Assembly (NCBI GenBank): GCA_030611085.1
Contig: JAUWQI010000007.1
Location: 1-51,485 of the forward strand
Direction: 5' to 3'
Length of the DNA stretch: 51,485 bases
Source: Dehalococcoidia bacterium
GTDB lineage: Bacteria; Chloroflexota; Dehalococcoidia; GIF9; AB-539-J10
Shown: piece after piece, positions 35,555 through 42,442 of the stretch
Layout: the number at the start of each line of letters is the position of its first letter
Numbering within the stretch: the stretch's first letter is position 1
Notes under the pieces: model-generated
Database searches by the model: none
The model's input: the letters and a program-made list of their open reading frames with translations, nothing else
Told to the model about the DNA's origin: nothing
Position numbers and translations under genes: made by a program

Positions 35555-36846
35555 ATTGCTCTTCTTCCCAAAAAACCATCCACGGCTACATGCAGGATGG
35601 AGAGTTTTTGCCTTCCCATCTCAGTTCGGGCTAATTGCCAAAGCCTTTTCCTTGGCTTCCCATCGTTAGTGAAAAGCCCTCTAGACAGGTTACATATTAG
35701 CTCAGGATAGGTTGTGTAAAGGCGTGGATTGTCAAGAAAAAACTGGCTATGTTTAAATGTTTCCAGGTCCCGGAGCACAAAGCTTTCTTTAAGAAGTTTC
35801 TCATAGTTGCAAAGTGTCTTTCGGGAAGGGTCACCATTTTGCTTAGCTAGTTTAACTGTCTCTGCTGCTGCCATACCCGAGGCAAAGGCGAAGCTAGCGC
35901 CATCCAGGGTAATCCCTGTGGTAAGGACCAGGCCTGCTGCATCACCTACAACCAGGAAGCCATCTTTGTATAGCATGGGCACCTTGTTAATCCCTGCATT
36001 GGGAACGAGATGGGCTGAGTATTCCTCCACCGTCCCTCCCTTGATTAAATTCCTAACCCCAGGATGGCTCTTAAACTCTTCAAGAAGGTCGGCTGGTTTA
36101 ACTCCCATTCTGCGGAGAGCACTTAGCTGAATTACAATCCCCAAAGAAAGGCTCTCTTTATTAGTATAAAGAAAGCCACCACCATGCATCCCCCTGGTAC
36201 AGAAGCCATCGAATAACTGGGTAACACCTTCATCATCCTCCAAATTGAATCGTTCTTGGATAATCTCAGAAGGCAACTGGATTAACTCCTTAACTCCCAG
36301 GCTGACATATTCTGTAGAAAGCTCTTCTGCCAGCCCTGCTTTCTGTGCTAGAAGGGAATTTACTCCATCAGCAGCGATAACTACACTGGCTGGGAAATCC
36401 TCACCCCCTGCCTTCACTCCTACAACCTGATTCCCATCCCAAAGAAGGTCTTCAACCAAAAGGCCTGGAACTATAATTGCTCCAGCCTCCTCAACCTTCC
36501 CAGCTAACCACTTATCAAATTTGGCTCGCAAAACTGAATACCCATTATAAGGTGGCTTGCCAAAACTTGGCGATTGGAAATCAATGGAGAATGAATCTTC
36601 TCTAGAAAGGAAGGTAATCACATGTCGAGTGATATATCTCTCTAATGGAGCTTCTTCCCAAAAATTAGGAATTAGTTGTGCTAGAACACTGCCACAGAGC
36701 ATGCCGCCAAACATATTCTTGGCTCCGGGGAATTTGCCGCGCTCAATTACCAAGACCTCTAATCCAGCTTTTGCTAGTGCATAAGCAGCAGCACAGCCAG
36801 CTGGACCCGCACCAGCAACAACGGCATCAAATTTGGTCGGTTCCAT
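35551..36846 (-). CDS. fixC: FixC-like ETF:quinone oxidoreductase flavoprotein
   Basis: The 431-residue protein has the N-terminal FAD motif DAVVAGAGPAGCAAAYALAK (8-27), KNMFGGMLCGSVL typical of FixC and ETF-QO, and the second FAD motif GFLVVGDAAGLVLTTGITLD. It links ETF to quinone. No FeS domain is fused; FixX next door supplies it. It is the first gene of the Fix/ETF operon. The ATG at 36846 has no ribosome site and lies ten bases after a -10 box, so a leaderless mRNA is likely. Confidence 0.93.
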   Translation of the reverse strand: MEPTKFDAVVAGAGPAGCAAAYALAKAGLEVLVIERGKFPGAKNMFGGMLCGSVLAQLIPNFWEEAPLERYITRHVITFLSREDSFSIDFQSPSFGKPPYNGYSVLRAKFDKWLAGKVEEAGAIIVPGLLVEDLLWDGNQVVGVKAGGEDFPASVVIAADGVNSLLAQKAGLAEELSTEYVSLGVKELIQLPSEIIQERFNLEDDEGVTQLFDGFCTRGMHGGGFLYTNKESLSLGIVIQLSALRRMGVKPADLLEEFKSHPGVRNLIKGGTVEEYSAHLVPNAGINKVPMLYKDGFLVVGDAAGLVLTTGITLDGASFAFASGMAAAETVKLAKQNGDPSRKTLCNYEKLLKESFVLRDLETFKHSQFFLDNPRLYTTYPELICNLSRGLFTNDGKPRKRLWQLARTEMGRQKLSILHVAVDGFLGRRAI

Positions 36847-36856
36847 TCAAGCTTAA

Positions 36857-36885
36857 AGTATACCACCCCCTTAATTCCTCGTCAC
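36857..36885 (-). promoter_or_regulatory. predicted fixC operon promoter placed for a leaderless mRNA
   Basis: On the minus strand GTGACG (36885-36880) and TATACT (36862-36857) are separated by 17 bases. The -10 box ends ten bases before the fixC ATG, leaving a leader of only about three bases. Confidence 0.5.
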
Positions 36886-36918
36886 CATTTCAGATACTAG
36901 ATGAATTTTCCCTTCAAG

Positions 36919-36946
36919 TTGATTATAATACCCCAAAGAATAAAAT
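36919..36946 (+). promoter_or_regulatory. possible promoter of the divergent acyl-CoA dehydrogenase
   Basis: TTGATT (36919-36924) and TAAAAT (36941-36946) are 16 bases apart, with the start codon 19 bases further on. A TATAAT at 36924-36929 is an alternative -10, but no good -35 precedes it. Confidence 0.35.
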
Positions 36947-36965
36947 ACTCAGAGGAGGAATCAAG

Positions 36966-38129
36966 ATGATAGATTTTGAGCTTAATGATGAACAAAGGAT
37001 GTTTCGTGATATGACTCGCGAATTTGTCAAGCGAGAGCTGACTCCAGAGGTAATCAAAGAATATGAGCGGCAGCATCGTTTCCCTGATGAAATTATCAAG
37101 AAGATGGCCTCTCTCGGCTTAACAGGCGACATAGTGCCCCAAGAATACGGAGGATTGGGGGCAGATTGGATATCACACGGTCTAATTAGTGAAGAGATAG
37201 GAGGCGCTTGGTTTGCATTATGCCTTGCTATTCAGCTTGTGCAGACTAGCTTGGTTGAATATCCTATAGTAAAATTTGGCACTGAAGAGCAAAAACAAAA
37301 ATATCTTCCCCTTTTGAGCAAGGCGGAAAAAATTGGTTGTTTAGCTGCTGTGGAACCCAATGTAGGCAGTGATGGCACTGCAGTTGAATGTAGAGCTACG
37401 CTGGATGGCGAGTACTGGGTAATCAATGGTTTCAAAACCTGGATTACTAATGGAAGTGTTGCTGATACAAGTATAGTGCTTGTTCAGACAGATAAAAGCA
37501 AAGCTATAAGGGGACTTGCTCTTCTTTTTGTGGAAAAAGGGACACCGGGCTTCTCAGCTACAGATATCACGCATAAGACAGGAGTTTACTCTACACCCAC
37601 CTCAGAATTAAGGTTTGCTGATTGTCGTGTCCCTAAGGAGAATCTTCTTGGGGAAGTGGGAAGAGGATTTCAGAATGCTATGGCGGGAATCAACAATGTC
37701 AGATATAGCCTGGCAGCAGGGTGCACTGGGATGATTCAATCTTGCATTGACGCTTGTGTCAAATATGCCCAAGAGAGAAACCAGTTTGACAAACCCATCG
37801 GTGGCTTTCAATTAACGCAGGAGAAGATTGCCGATATGATAATAGATGCTGAGGCATCGCGCTTCCTCTACCTTCATGTAGGCTACCTAAAAGATAAGGG
37901 GCTTCCATTCAATCGTGAGACTTCAATAGCTAAAATATTTGCTACAGAAGCCGCTTTGCGAGCTTCCGCTAACGCAATAAAAATACATGGCGCCTATGGT
38001 TATTGCGATGAATTTCCAGTAGAGCGCAGCTTCCGTGATGTTATGGCTCCAACTATTTTTGGCGGCACTAATGAGATGCATAGATTAACCATTGGGCGTG
38101 ATGTTCTTGGCATCAATGCAATTAGGTAG
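36966..38129 (+). CDS. acyl-CoA dehydrogenase family protein, catalytic Glu not in the usual places
   Basis: The frame opens at 36678, but the real start is the ATG at 36966 behind GAGGAGGAATCAAG, giving 387 residues. It begins MIDFELNDEQRMFRDMTREF and has VEPNVGSDGTAVECRATLDG, GINNVRYSLAAGCTG and YAQERNQFDKPIGGFQLTQE. The helix with NNVRY recalls glutaryl-CoA dehydrogenase-type enzymes. The C-terminal motif reads TIFGGTNEMHR, so the Glu of IYEGT is Gly; the alternative Glu of isovaleryl- and long-chain enzymes is Val here (NNVRY). The catalytic base, if any, must lie elsewhere, as has been suggested for some alicyclic acyl-CoA dehydrogenases. It diverges from the Fix/ETF operon, its likely electron acceptor. 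Confidence 0.88.
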   Translation: MIDFELNDEQRMFRDMTREFVKRELTPEVIKEYERQHRFPDEIIKKMASLGLTGDIVPQEYGGLGADWISHGLISEEIGGAWFALCLAIQLVQTSLVEYPIVKFGTEEQKQKYLPLLSKAEKIGCLAAVEPNVGSDGTAVECRATLDGEYWVINGFKTWITNGSVADTSIVLVQTDKSKAIRGLALLFVEKGTPGFSATDITHKTGVYSTPTSELRFADCRVPKENLLGEVGRGFQNAMAGINNVRYSLAAGCTGMIQSCIDACVKYAQERNQFDKPIGGFQLTQEKIADMIIDAEASRFLYLHVGYLKDKGLPFNRETSIAKIFATEAALRASANAIKIHGAYGYCDEFPVERSFRDVMAPTIFGGTNEMHRLTIGRDVLGINAIR

Positions 38130-38139
38130 AAATTGAATT

Positions 38140-39024
38140 ATGGCTAGACCCCAAAAAGGTGTGCTTGGCTTTACTAAATGCGGCGAAACCATTTTCCATT
38201 GGGGCAAGCGAACCTATATTATGGGGGTTATTAACCTCTCCCCAGATTCCTTCTCTGGTGATGGGTTGAGAGACATTGAGACTGCCGTAGTCAGGGCAAA
38301 GCGATTAGCTGCGGAAGGAGCAGATATAATTGATGTCGGCGGCGAATCTACTCGCCCCGTCTCATCCCCAATTTCGAGTGCCGAGGAACTACATCGGGTA
38401 ATTCCCGTTTTAGAAAGGCTAAGCAACGAGATATCGTTGCCATTGAGCATAGATACTTATAAGCTAGAAGTGGCTCGCCATGCTCTGGATGCTGGCGCCA
38501 GTATGATAAACGATATCTGGGGATTGAAGCGGGAGCCCAAGTTGGCTGAGCTAGCAGCGCAAAGAGAGTTGCCAATTATCTTAATGAGCAATCAGCGGGA
38601 TTCCCCACCCTGTCACGATATTATGTCCACAATTATCCCCGACTTGCAAAGAGCCATAAACCAGGCTTTAACCCTGGGTATGCCCCGGGAAAATATCATT
38701 ATCGACCCCGGCATCGGCTTCGGTAAGACGCAAGACCAAAATCTAGAAATCTTGCGGAGGGTGGAAGAGCTTCAAACGCTAAATAGGCCCATCCTTCTGG
38801 GAAGTTCGCGTAAGTCAGTAATAGGCTGGGTGCTTGATTTAAGCCCGGAGCAGAGGTCGGAGGGAACGGCATTCATCCCACCCTCTGACCACAGATTGGA
38901 AGGAACAGCAGCCACTTTGGCTATCGGCATCGCCAAAGGCATTGATATCGTTCGAGTGCATGATGTCAAAGAGATGGCACGCGTGTGTAAGATGAGCGAC
39001 GCTATTATCAGAGGTTGGCGATAA
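38140..39024 (+). CDS. folP: dihydropteroate synthase with a palindrome-derived insertion
   Basis: The 294-residue TIM-barrel enzyme joins hydroxymethyl-dihydropterin diphosphate to p-aminobenzoate in folate synthesis. Family signatures are MGVINLSPDSFSGDG (28-42), IIDVGGESTRP (66-76), MINDIWGL, IIIDPGIGFGKT and, near the end, GIDIVRVHDV. Between GWVLDLSPEQR and LEGTAATLAIGIAKG it has about 13 extra residues (SEGTAFIPPSDHR). The DNA there is an inverted repeat, GGTCGGAGGG and CCCTCTGACC, so a palindromic element has probably entered the frame. It lies ten bases after the acyl-CoA dehydrogenase and one base before folK. Confidence 0.95.
   Translation: MARPQKGVLGFTKCGETIFHWGKRTYIMGVINLSPDSFSGDGLRDIETAVVRAKRLAAEGADIIDVGGESTRPVSSPISSAEELHRVIPVLERLSNEISLPLSIDTYKLEVARHALDAGASMINDIWGLKREPKLAELAAQRELPIILMSNQRDSPPCHDIMSTIIPDLQRAINQALTLGMPRENIIIDPGIGFGKTQDQNLEILRRVEELQTLNRPILLGSSRKSVIGWVLDLSPEQRSEGTAFIPPSDHRLEGTAATLAIGIAKGIDIVRVHDVKEMARVCKMSDAIIRGWR
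38855..38890. repeat. inverted repeat inside folP
   Basis: GGTCGGAGGG (38855-38864) and CCCTCTGACC (38881-38890) form a ten-base stem with one mismatch. The flanking codons EQRSEGTA and DHRLEGTA are near-duplicates, as expected if insertion created a short target duplication. Confidence 0.65.
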
Positions 39025-39025
39025 A

Positions 39026-39541
39026 TTGCCTACTGCTTATCTTTGCATTGGCTCAAACCTGGGAGAGCGGGAGAAAAACCTGACTCAGGCTCTAACATTG
39101 CTTTCTCAAAAGGCAAACCTCGACAAAGTTTCATCCATCTATGAAACCGAGCCAGTGGGCTATAAAGAACAGCCATTTTTTCTTAATTTGGTGTGTCAAA
39201 TTACCACCGAATTAAATGCTGAGGAACTCCTCCACATAGCTAAAGAAATTGAAAATGCAATGGGCCGGATACCCAACTTCCCTAACTCACCTCGCCCTAT
39301 TGATATAGACATCCTTTTCTACGAAAATCAGATTATCCAGACTCAAAACTTAACCATTCCACATCCCCGTTTAGCAGAGCGAGCTTTTGTTCTTATACCA
39401 TTGACCGAAATTGCCCCAGCACTAGTTCATCCCGAGCTGGGCAAGAGCATCGCTGAATTAGCTGGCAGCGCGAAGGGATATAATGGAGTGCGAAAAATGA
39501 ATCAAATAGCAATTTCCTCTCCCTTGAAGGGAGAGGATTAA
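39026..39541 (+). CDS. folK: 2-amino-4-hydroxy-6-hydroxymethyldihydropteridine diphosphokinase
   Basis: The protein matches HPPK, which transfers diphosphate from ATP to 6-hydroxymethyl-dihydropterin. Signatures are AYLCIGSNLGEREKNL at the start, SSIYETEPVGYKEQPFFLNL, and RPIDIDILFYENQ with the metal-binding Asp pair, then IPHPRLAERAFVLIPL. It uses a TTG start one base after folP. The final ISSPLKGED is coded by a TCCTCTCCCTTGAAGGGAGA-type repeat that also supplies the stop, so the native C-terminus has been replaced or lengthened. Confidence 0.95.
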   Translation: MPTAYLCIGSNLGEREKNLTQALTLLSQKANLDKVSSIYETEPVGYKEQPFFLNLVCQITTELNAEELLHIAKEIENAMGRIPNFPNSPRPIDIDILFYENQIIQTQNLTIPHPRLAERAFVLIPLTEIAPALVHPELGKSIAELAGSAKGYNGVRKMNQIAISSPLKGED

Positions 39542-39555
39542 GGCGAGGGTGAAAC
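39514..39555. repeat. palindromic repeat over the folK stop codon
   Basis: CTCTCCCTTGAAGGGAGAGG followed by ATTAAGGCGAGGGTGA is the left-end hairpin of the 157-bp element type. It encodes SSPLKGED and the stop of folK. Confidence 0.8.
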
Positions 39556-39567
39556 TAGGAGGCTTTC

Positions 39568-39936
39568 ATGTACCAATTATTTGTGGAAGAACACTTTGAT
39601 GCGGCGCACTATCTGCGAAGCTATCACGGCAAGTGTGAAAATCTACATGGTCACCGTTTCAAGGTGGTAGCTCGCCTCGAAGCAGCAAAGCTTGATGAGA
39701 ATGGCTTAGCCTATGATTTCGCCAAAGTTAAGCAGCACTTGAGGAACGCTTTAGCTCAATTTGACCACGCTTGTCTTAATGATGTGCCACCTTTTGATAA
39801 AATTGAACCTTCCTGTGAGAACCTCGCCACCACTATATACGATGCGCTTCAGCCTTACTTTTCCCAGTCACCTGTGAAATTAGCCTGCGTAGAGGTGTGG
39901 GAATCTCCCACGAGCGGAGTGGCCTATAGTCCTTAG
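39568..39936 (+). CDS. 6-pyruvoyl-tetrahydropterin synthase/QueD family protein, possibly FolB-bypassing type
   Basis: The 122-residue protein is a COG0720 member. It has the first zinc His in EEHFDAAHYL, the active-site block KCENLHGHRF with two zinc His, DFAKVK, FDHACLN, and the C-terminal Glu in VEVWESP. QueD enzymes carry CxxxHGH; PTPS-III enzymes that make hydroxymethyl-dihydropterin have Glu near this site. Here Cys and Glu are both present (CENLHGH), the pattern described for dual PTPS-I/III members. Its place after folP-folK, without folB, supports a folate role, but queuosine synthesis remains possible. AGGAGG lies upstream of the ATG. Confidence 0.88.
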   Translation: MYQLFVEEHFDAAHYLRSYHGKCENLHGHRFKVVARLEAAKLDENGLAYDFAKVKQHLRNALAQFDHACLNDVPPFDKIEPSCENLATTIYDALQPYFSQSPVKLACVEVWESPTSGVAYSP

Positions 39937-39937
39937 A

Positions 39938-40129
39938 CTAACTTTGTTCGCTTGGCGGCAGTAAATTGGGAATTGTGTCTACGATGGGGTAAGAGTATTG
40001 ACACTTGGGACAATATAAAGAGCCTGTGATAATTTCCTCCCCCTCCTCTTTGTCCACATTAAGCTGTAATTCTCCTTTACACACAGGACAGGCCAAAATT
40101 TGCATCAATTCCCTTTTCATCTTAATCAC
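39938..40129 (-). CDS. Trm112 family zinc-binding protein
   Basis: This 63-residue protein has the Trm112 pattern: LMQILACPVCKGELQL at the start (CPxC), LYCPKCQYSYPIVDTIPNLL at the end (CPKC), giving four Cys for zinc. In eukaryotes Trm112 activates methyltransferases; the bacterial role is not settled. It converges on the PTPS gene with a one-base gap. Confidence 0.88.
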   Translation of the reverse strand: MIKMKRELMQILACPVCKGELQLNVDKEEGEEIITGSLYCPKCQYSYPIVDTIPNLLPPSEQS

Positions 40130-40202
40130 AGATTATAGCATATAAGCGTCAAAGTAAGACTAAAAAAGAAGAAGGTGATATAATATTTCACAAGGAGTCA
40201 AA

Positions 40203-40535
40203 ATGACCGTTCAGATTAGGAAAACTTATAGGGATGTAAATCCCGAGATGCTTTGTGATGAAATACGGGGTTTGGCGCAAAAACAAGGAATTATAGCCGG
40301 CGAGGCAAAGTTACAGACATATCCCCTTCCCAGTGGTGCCACACAATCCCGCGTCACCATGATATTCCAAACAGAAGACCAGAAAGAATGTGGTAGCGCA
40401 CATATCGTAGGTTCACCTAAAGGCGAAACAAAAATGATTCTTGACTTAGACGAAAAGCTCCTTGGCCAAGAAAAAATCTCCACCCTCCAAGAAGACTTAG
40501 ACTTTATTCTCAGCTCATATGAACTCAAGTGGTAA
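40203..40535 (+). CDS. hypothetical protein
   Basis: I do not recognise this 110-residue soluble protein. It has an N-terminal helix region (DVNPEMLCDEIRGLAQKQG) followed by likely beta strands (SRVTMIFQTE, CGSAHIVGSPKGETKMILDL) and an acidic C-terminal helix. An AAGGAG site precedes the ATG at 40203, which supports translation. The next small basic gene overlaps its 3' end, so the two may be coupled. No catalytic motif is seen. Confidence 0.65.
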   Translation: MTVQIRKTYRDVNPEMLCDEIRGLAQKQGIIAGEAKLQTYPLPSGATQSRVTMIFQTEDQKECGSAHIVGSPKGETKMILDLDEKLLGQEKISTLQEDLDFILSSYELKW

Positions 40536-40714
40536 GCAAGCAATTCTCAGAGCAGAACCATCCTAAGAAAGAAACCCGGCAAGAGCGAAGAGAGAAGCGG
40601 CGGCTGAGGGAAAAAGCCAAGATGCCCCAACATGGCATGGGTTTGGCAAGAATATATAAGGACGCCATATCTAAGAGAGCCAAGAGCACAGAAGCTCACA
40701 AACAGCCGAAGTGA
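40529..40714 (+). CDS. small very basic protein
   Basis: The 61-residue frame is rich in Arg and Lys (KKETRQERREKRRLREKAK) followed by MPQHGMGLARIYKDAISKRA. The composition suggests an RNA- or ribosome-associated protein. It overlaps the preceding gene through a GTG start, without a clear ribosome site; the internal ATG at 40622 is possible. Its stop overlaps the GTG of the next small frame. The function is unknown. Confidence 0.5.
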   Translation: MVSKQFSEQNHPKKETRQERREKRRLREKAKMPQHGMGLARIYKDAISKRAKSTEAHKQPK

Positions 40715-40848
40715 AGCTAAACGGCAATATAATAAAGAAATTTCTTCTTAGAGGCCCAATCATAGTCTTGATTTGCATTGCTATCGGCTTCGCCATAGTC
40801 TATGGCGGTGATTGGCTACTCCAGCAACTGGCGCATTTACAACCTTAA
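40711..40848 (+). CDS. small single-pass membrane protein (below ORF-track length)
   Basis: A 45-codon frame from a GTG at 40711, overlapping the previous stop, encodes a basic N-terminus (VKLNGNIIKKFLLRG) and a membrane helix (PIIVLICIAIGFAIVYGGDW), ending LLQQLAHLQP. It looks like a real N-terminal anchor. It may be complete, or a longer protein cut short by a frameshift near the C10 tract at 40862. Confidence 0.45.
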   Translation: MKLNGNIIKKFLLRGPIIVLICIAIGFAIVYGGDWLLQQLAHLQP

Positions 40849-41113
40849 GCTTCTGGTATTACCCCCCCCCCAAACGAATCCAAATCGCTCAACCATCCAC
40901 AAACCATATTTGTGGCTTGCAGGCCTATTTAAGGCAACCTCAGTCGGAGCTGCTGGGCTCAACAAAACTCTCAACCAAAGAGGAAATATGTCCCTCCTCC
41001 AGATCATCCCTGGAGGGGATACAGCCTCCAATCTCAACGCACCAGCCAAGCATTACCTGTATGAAGTCACTAAAGGACATTTCTAAAGAGTTTTGACAAG
41101 AACCTCCTCGCAC
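40849..41113. other. region without a supported gene, with a C10 tract and hairpin
   Basis: Two overlapping plus-strand frames run through this stretch, but neither product has family features and both are rich in Ser, Pro, Thr and Asn. It contains a run of ten C at 40862-40871 and a perfect 7-bp hairpin (CCTCCAG and CTGGAGG, 40996-41016). It may be a decayed extension of the small membrane protein. Confidence 0.4.
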
Positions 41114-41114
41114 A

Positions 41115-41144
41115 TTGACAGGCAAAATTAGCTTATGTTATGTT
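41115..41144 (+). promoter_or_regulatory. predicted promoter of the padR operon
   Basis: A perfect TTGACA (41115-41120) and TATGTT (41139-41144) are separated by 18 bases, about 40 bases before the padR start. Confidence 0.7.
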
Positions 41145-41160
41145 ATATTAAATTAACATA
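41139..41160. promoter_or_regulatory. predicted PadR operator overlapping the -10 box
   Basis: TATGTTA and TAACATA form a perfect inverted repeat with an eight-base AT spacer. It contains the ATGT-N-ACAT core recognised by PadR-family repressors and covers the -10 box, so PadR binding would shut off its own operon. Confidence 0.75.
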
Positions 41161-41185
41161 TAGTATGTCAGCCGAGGTATAAGAA

Positions 41186-41521
41186 ATGAATTATGGACGT
41201 GAGTTACTCAAGGGAAATACGGACTCTCTGCTGCTTTACTTAATTAGTTGCCAACCTACATATGGTTACCAGATTATAAAAGAACTAGAGAAAAGGAGCA
41301 ATGGGTATTTCCAGTTTAAGGAAGGAACTCTTTATCCTGCGCTCCACCGCTTGGAGAAAGACAAACTCATCAAAGGTAAATGGCAAATGCTGCCTAATGG
41401 GCAACAAAGGCGATATTATTTCATAACTAAAAAGGGACAGCAAGCCTTAACTAGAAGATTAACTGCATGGCAAGACTTTTCCACAGCAATTAAAGCAATT
41501 ATACAACCAGAAGCAACTTGA
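41186..41521 (+). CDS. PadR family transcriptional regulator
   Basis: The 111-residue protein is a short PadR (subfamily 2-like). It has a winged helix with LLKGNTDSLLLYLISCQPTY and GYQIIKELEKRS, the recognition part YFQFKEGTLYPALHRLEKDK, and a wing RRYYFITKKGQQAL. It has only a short dimer helix. PadR proteins are usually repressors released by a ligand. It sits behind a promoter with a matching palindrome and eight bases before a membrane protein gene with a HAAS-type domain, a common pairing. Confidence 0.93.
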   Translation: MNYGRELLKGNTDSLLLYLISCQPTYGYQIIKELEKRSNGYFQFKEGTLYPALHRLEKDKLIKGKWQMLPNGQQRRYYFITKKGQQALTRRLTAWQDFSTAIKAIIQPEAT

Positions 41522-41528
41522 TACTGCA

Positions 41529-42431
41529 ATGGCAGATAACTTAAACCGCTATCTAGATAGCTTTAAGGCTAGCCTTGAGATTGACTCGGTTGTTAAGGAA
41601 AATGTAGCTAGAGAACTCCACACACACCTCGAGGATAAGAGCGAAGAGCTAAAGAAAGAGGGGCTTAGCGAAGAAGAAGCAGATAAGGTTGCTATTCAGG
41701 CGCTCGGCTCTCCAAACTTAATTGCTCAGCAAACTTATGAGGTGCATAGTCAAGGTAGTTGGCAAGAGGCATTTTTTGCTGCCTCGCCTCACTTACTGGT
41801 CACTTTGCTTTTCGCTTCATATTACTTGCAAAACATCCTGTGCTTATCAATCGTATTGGCAGCGACTGTTGGCATAACAATTTATGGCTGGCATCAGGGT
41901 AAACCAATATGGCTTTTCCCCTGGTTAGGGTATTATTTGCTGCCAGTGATAGCAACAGGAGTTTTATTAGTCTCCCTATCCCGAGGTTGGATTTGGCTGG
42001 GGGCACTTATTTATATTCTGCTAGCTTTATTTGTGCTTGTTTATATAGTGAAGCAAACAGCGAATCGGGATTGGCTCTATGTATCGCTAATGCTCGCCCC
42101 ACTTTTTGTAATATTCAATTGGCTATTGGTGTTAAGCCCTAAAGATGGATTCATGCCAGGCAATTTACAACTAGCCCAACTTCAAGCGGATGTGCCTTTT
42201 ATAATCACTAGCTTTTTGGCTCTAGCTGCAGCAACTGTAATATTCATTCGTGTGAGGCAGCGCTGCTATAAAGCTACCACCTTGTTAGCCCTACCAGTTG
42301 TAATTTTAGTTTCAGTGGCTTTGGTTGACGCAGAAAACATCGGTTTCTGGGGGTGGTTGACATTACTCTTTGCTTTACTCGCTTTCACTAGCCCAATTTG
42401 GACCAAGCTAGGAATAATGCATAGAGTGTGA
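41529..42431 (+). CDS. HAAS-domain membrane protein (PadR partner)
   Basis: The 300-residue protein starts with a soluble helical domain (about 1-78) with ARELHTHLEDKSEELKKEGL and SEEEADKVAIQALGSP, matching the HAAS/DUF1700-type prefix often found beside PadR regulators. About seven membrane helices follow (roughly 85 to 290). The HAAS part is thought to pass a signal between membrane protein and regulator. The ligand and output are unknown. It converges with ruvB with an 11-base gap. Confidence 0.75.
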   Translation: MADNLNRYLDSFKASLEIDSVVKENVARELHTHLEDKSEELKKEGLSEEEADKVAIQALGSPNLIAQQTYEVHSQGSWQEAFFAASPHLLVTLLFASYYLQNILCLSIVLAATVGITIYGWHQGKPIWLFPWLGYYLLPVIATGVLLVSLSRGWIWLGALIYILLALFVLVYIVKQTANRDWLYVSLMLAPLFVIFNWLLVLSPKDGFMPGNLQLAQLQADVPFIITSFLALAAATVIFIRVRQRCYKATTLLALPVVILVSVALVDAENIGFWGWLTLLFALLAFTSPIWTKLGIMHRV

Positions 42432-42442
42432 GGCGCTAGAGA

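Noticed and set aside
36678-36965. N-terminal 96 residues of the long acyl-CoA dehydrogenase frame
   Set aside because: They overlap fixC on the other strand and do not match the family; the ATG at 36966 has a strong ribosome site.
40802-41096. Two overlapping 94-residue plus-strand ORFs
   Set aside because: Neither has family features or a ribosome site, and the composition looks non-coding.
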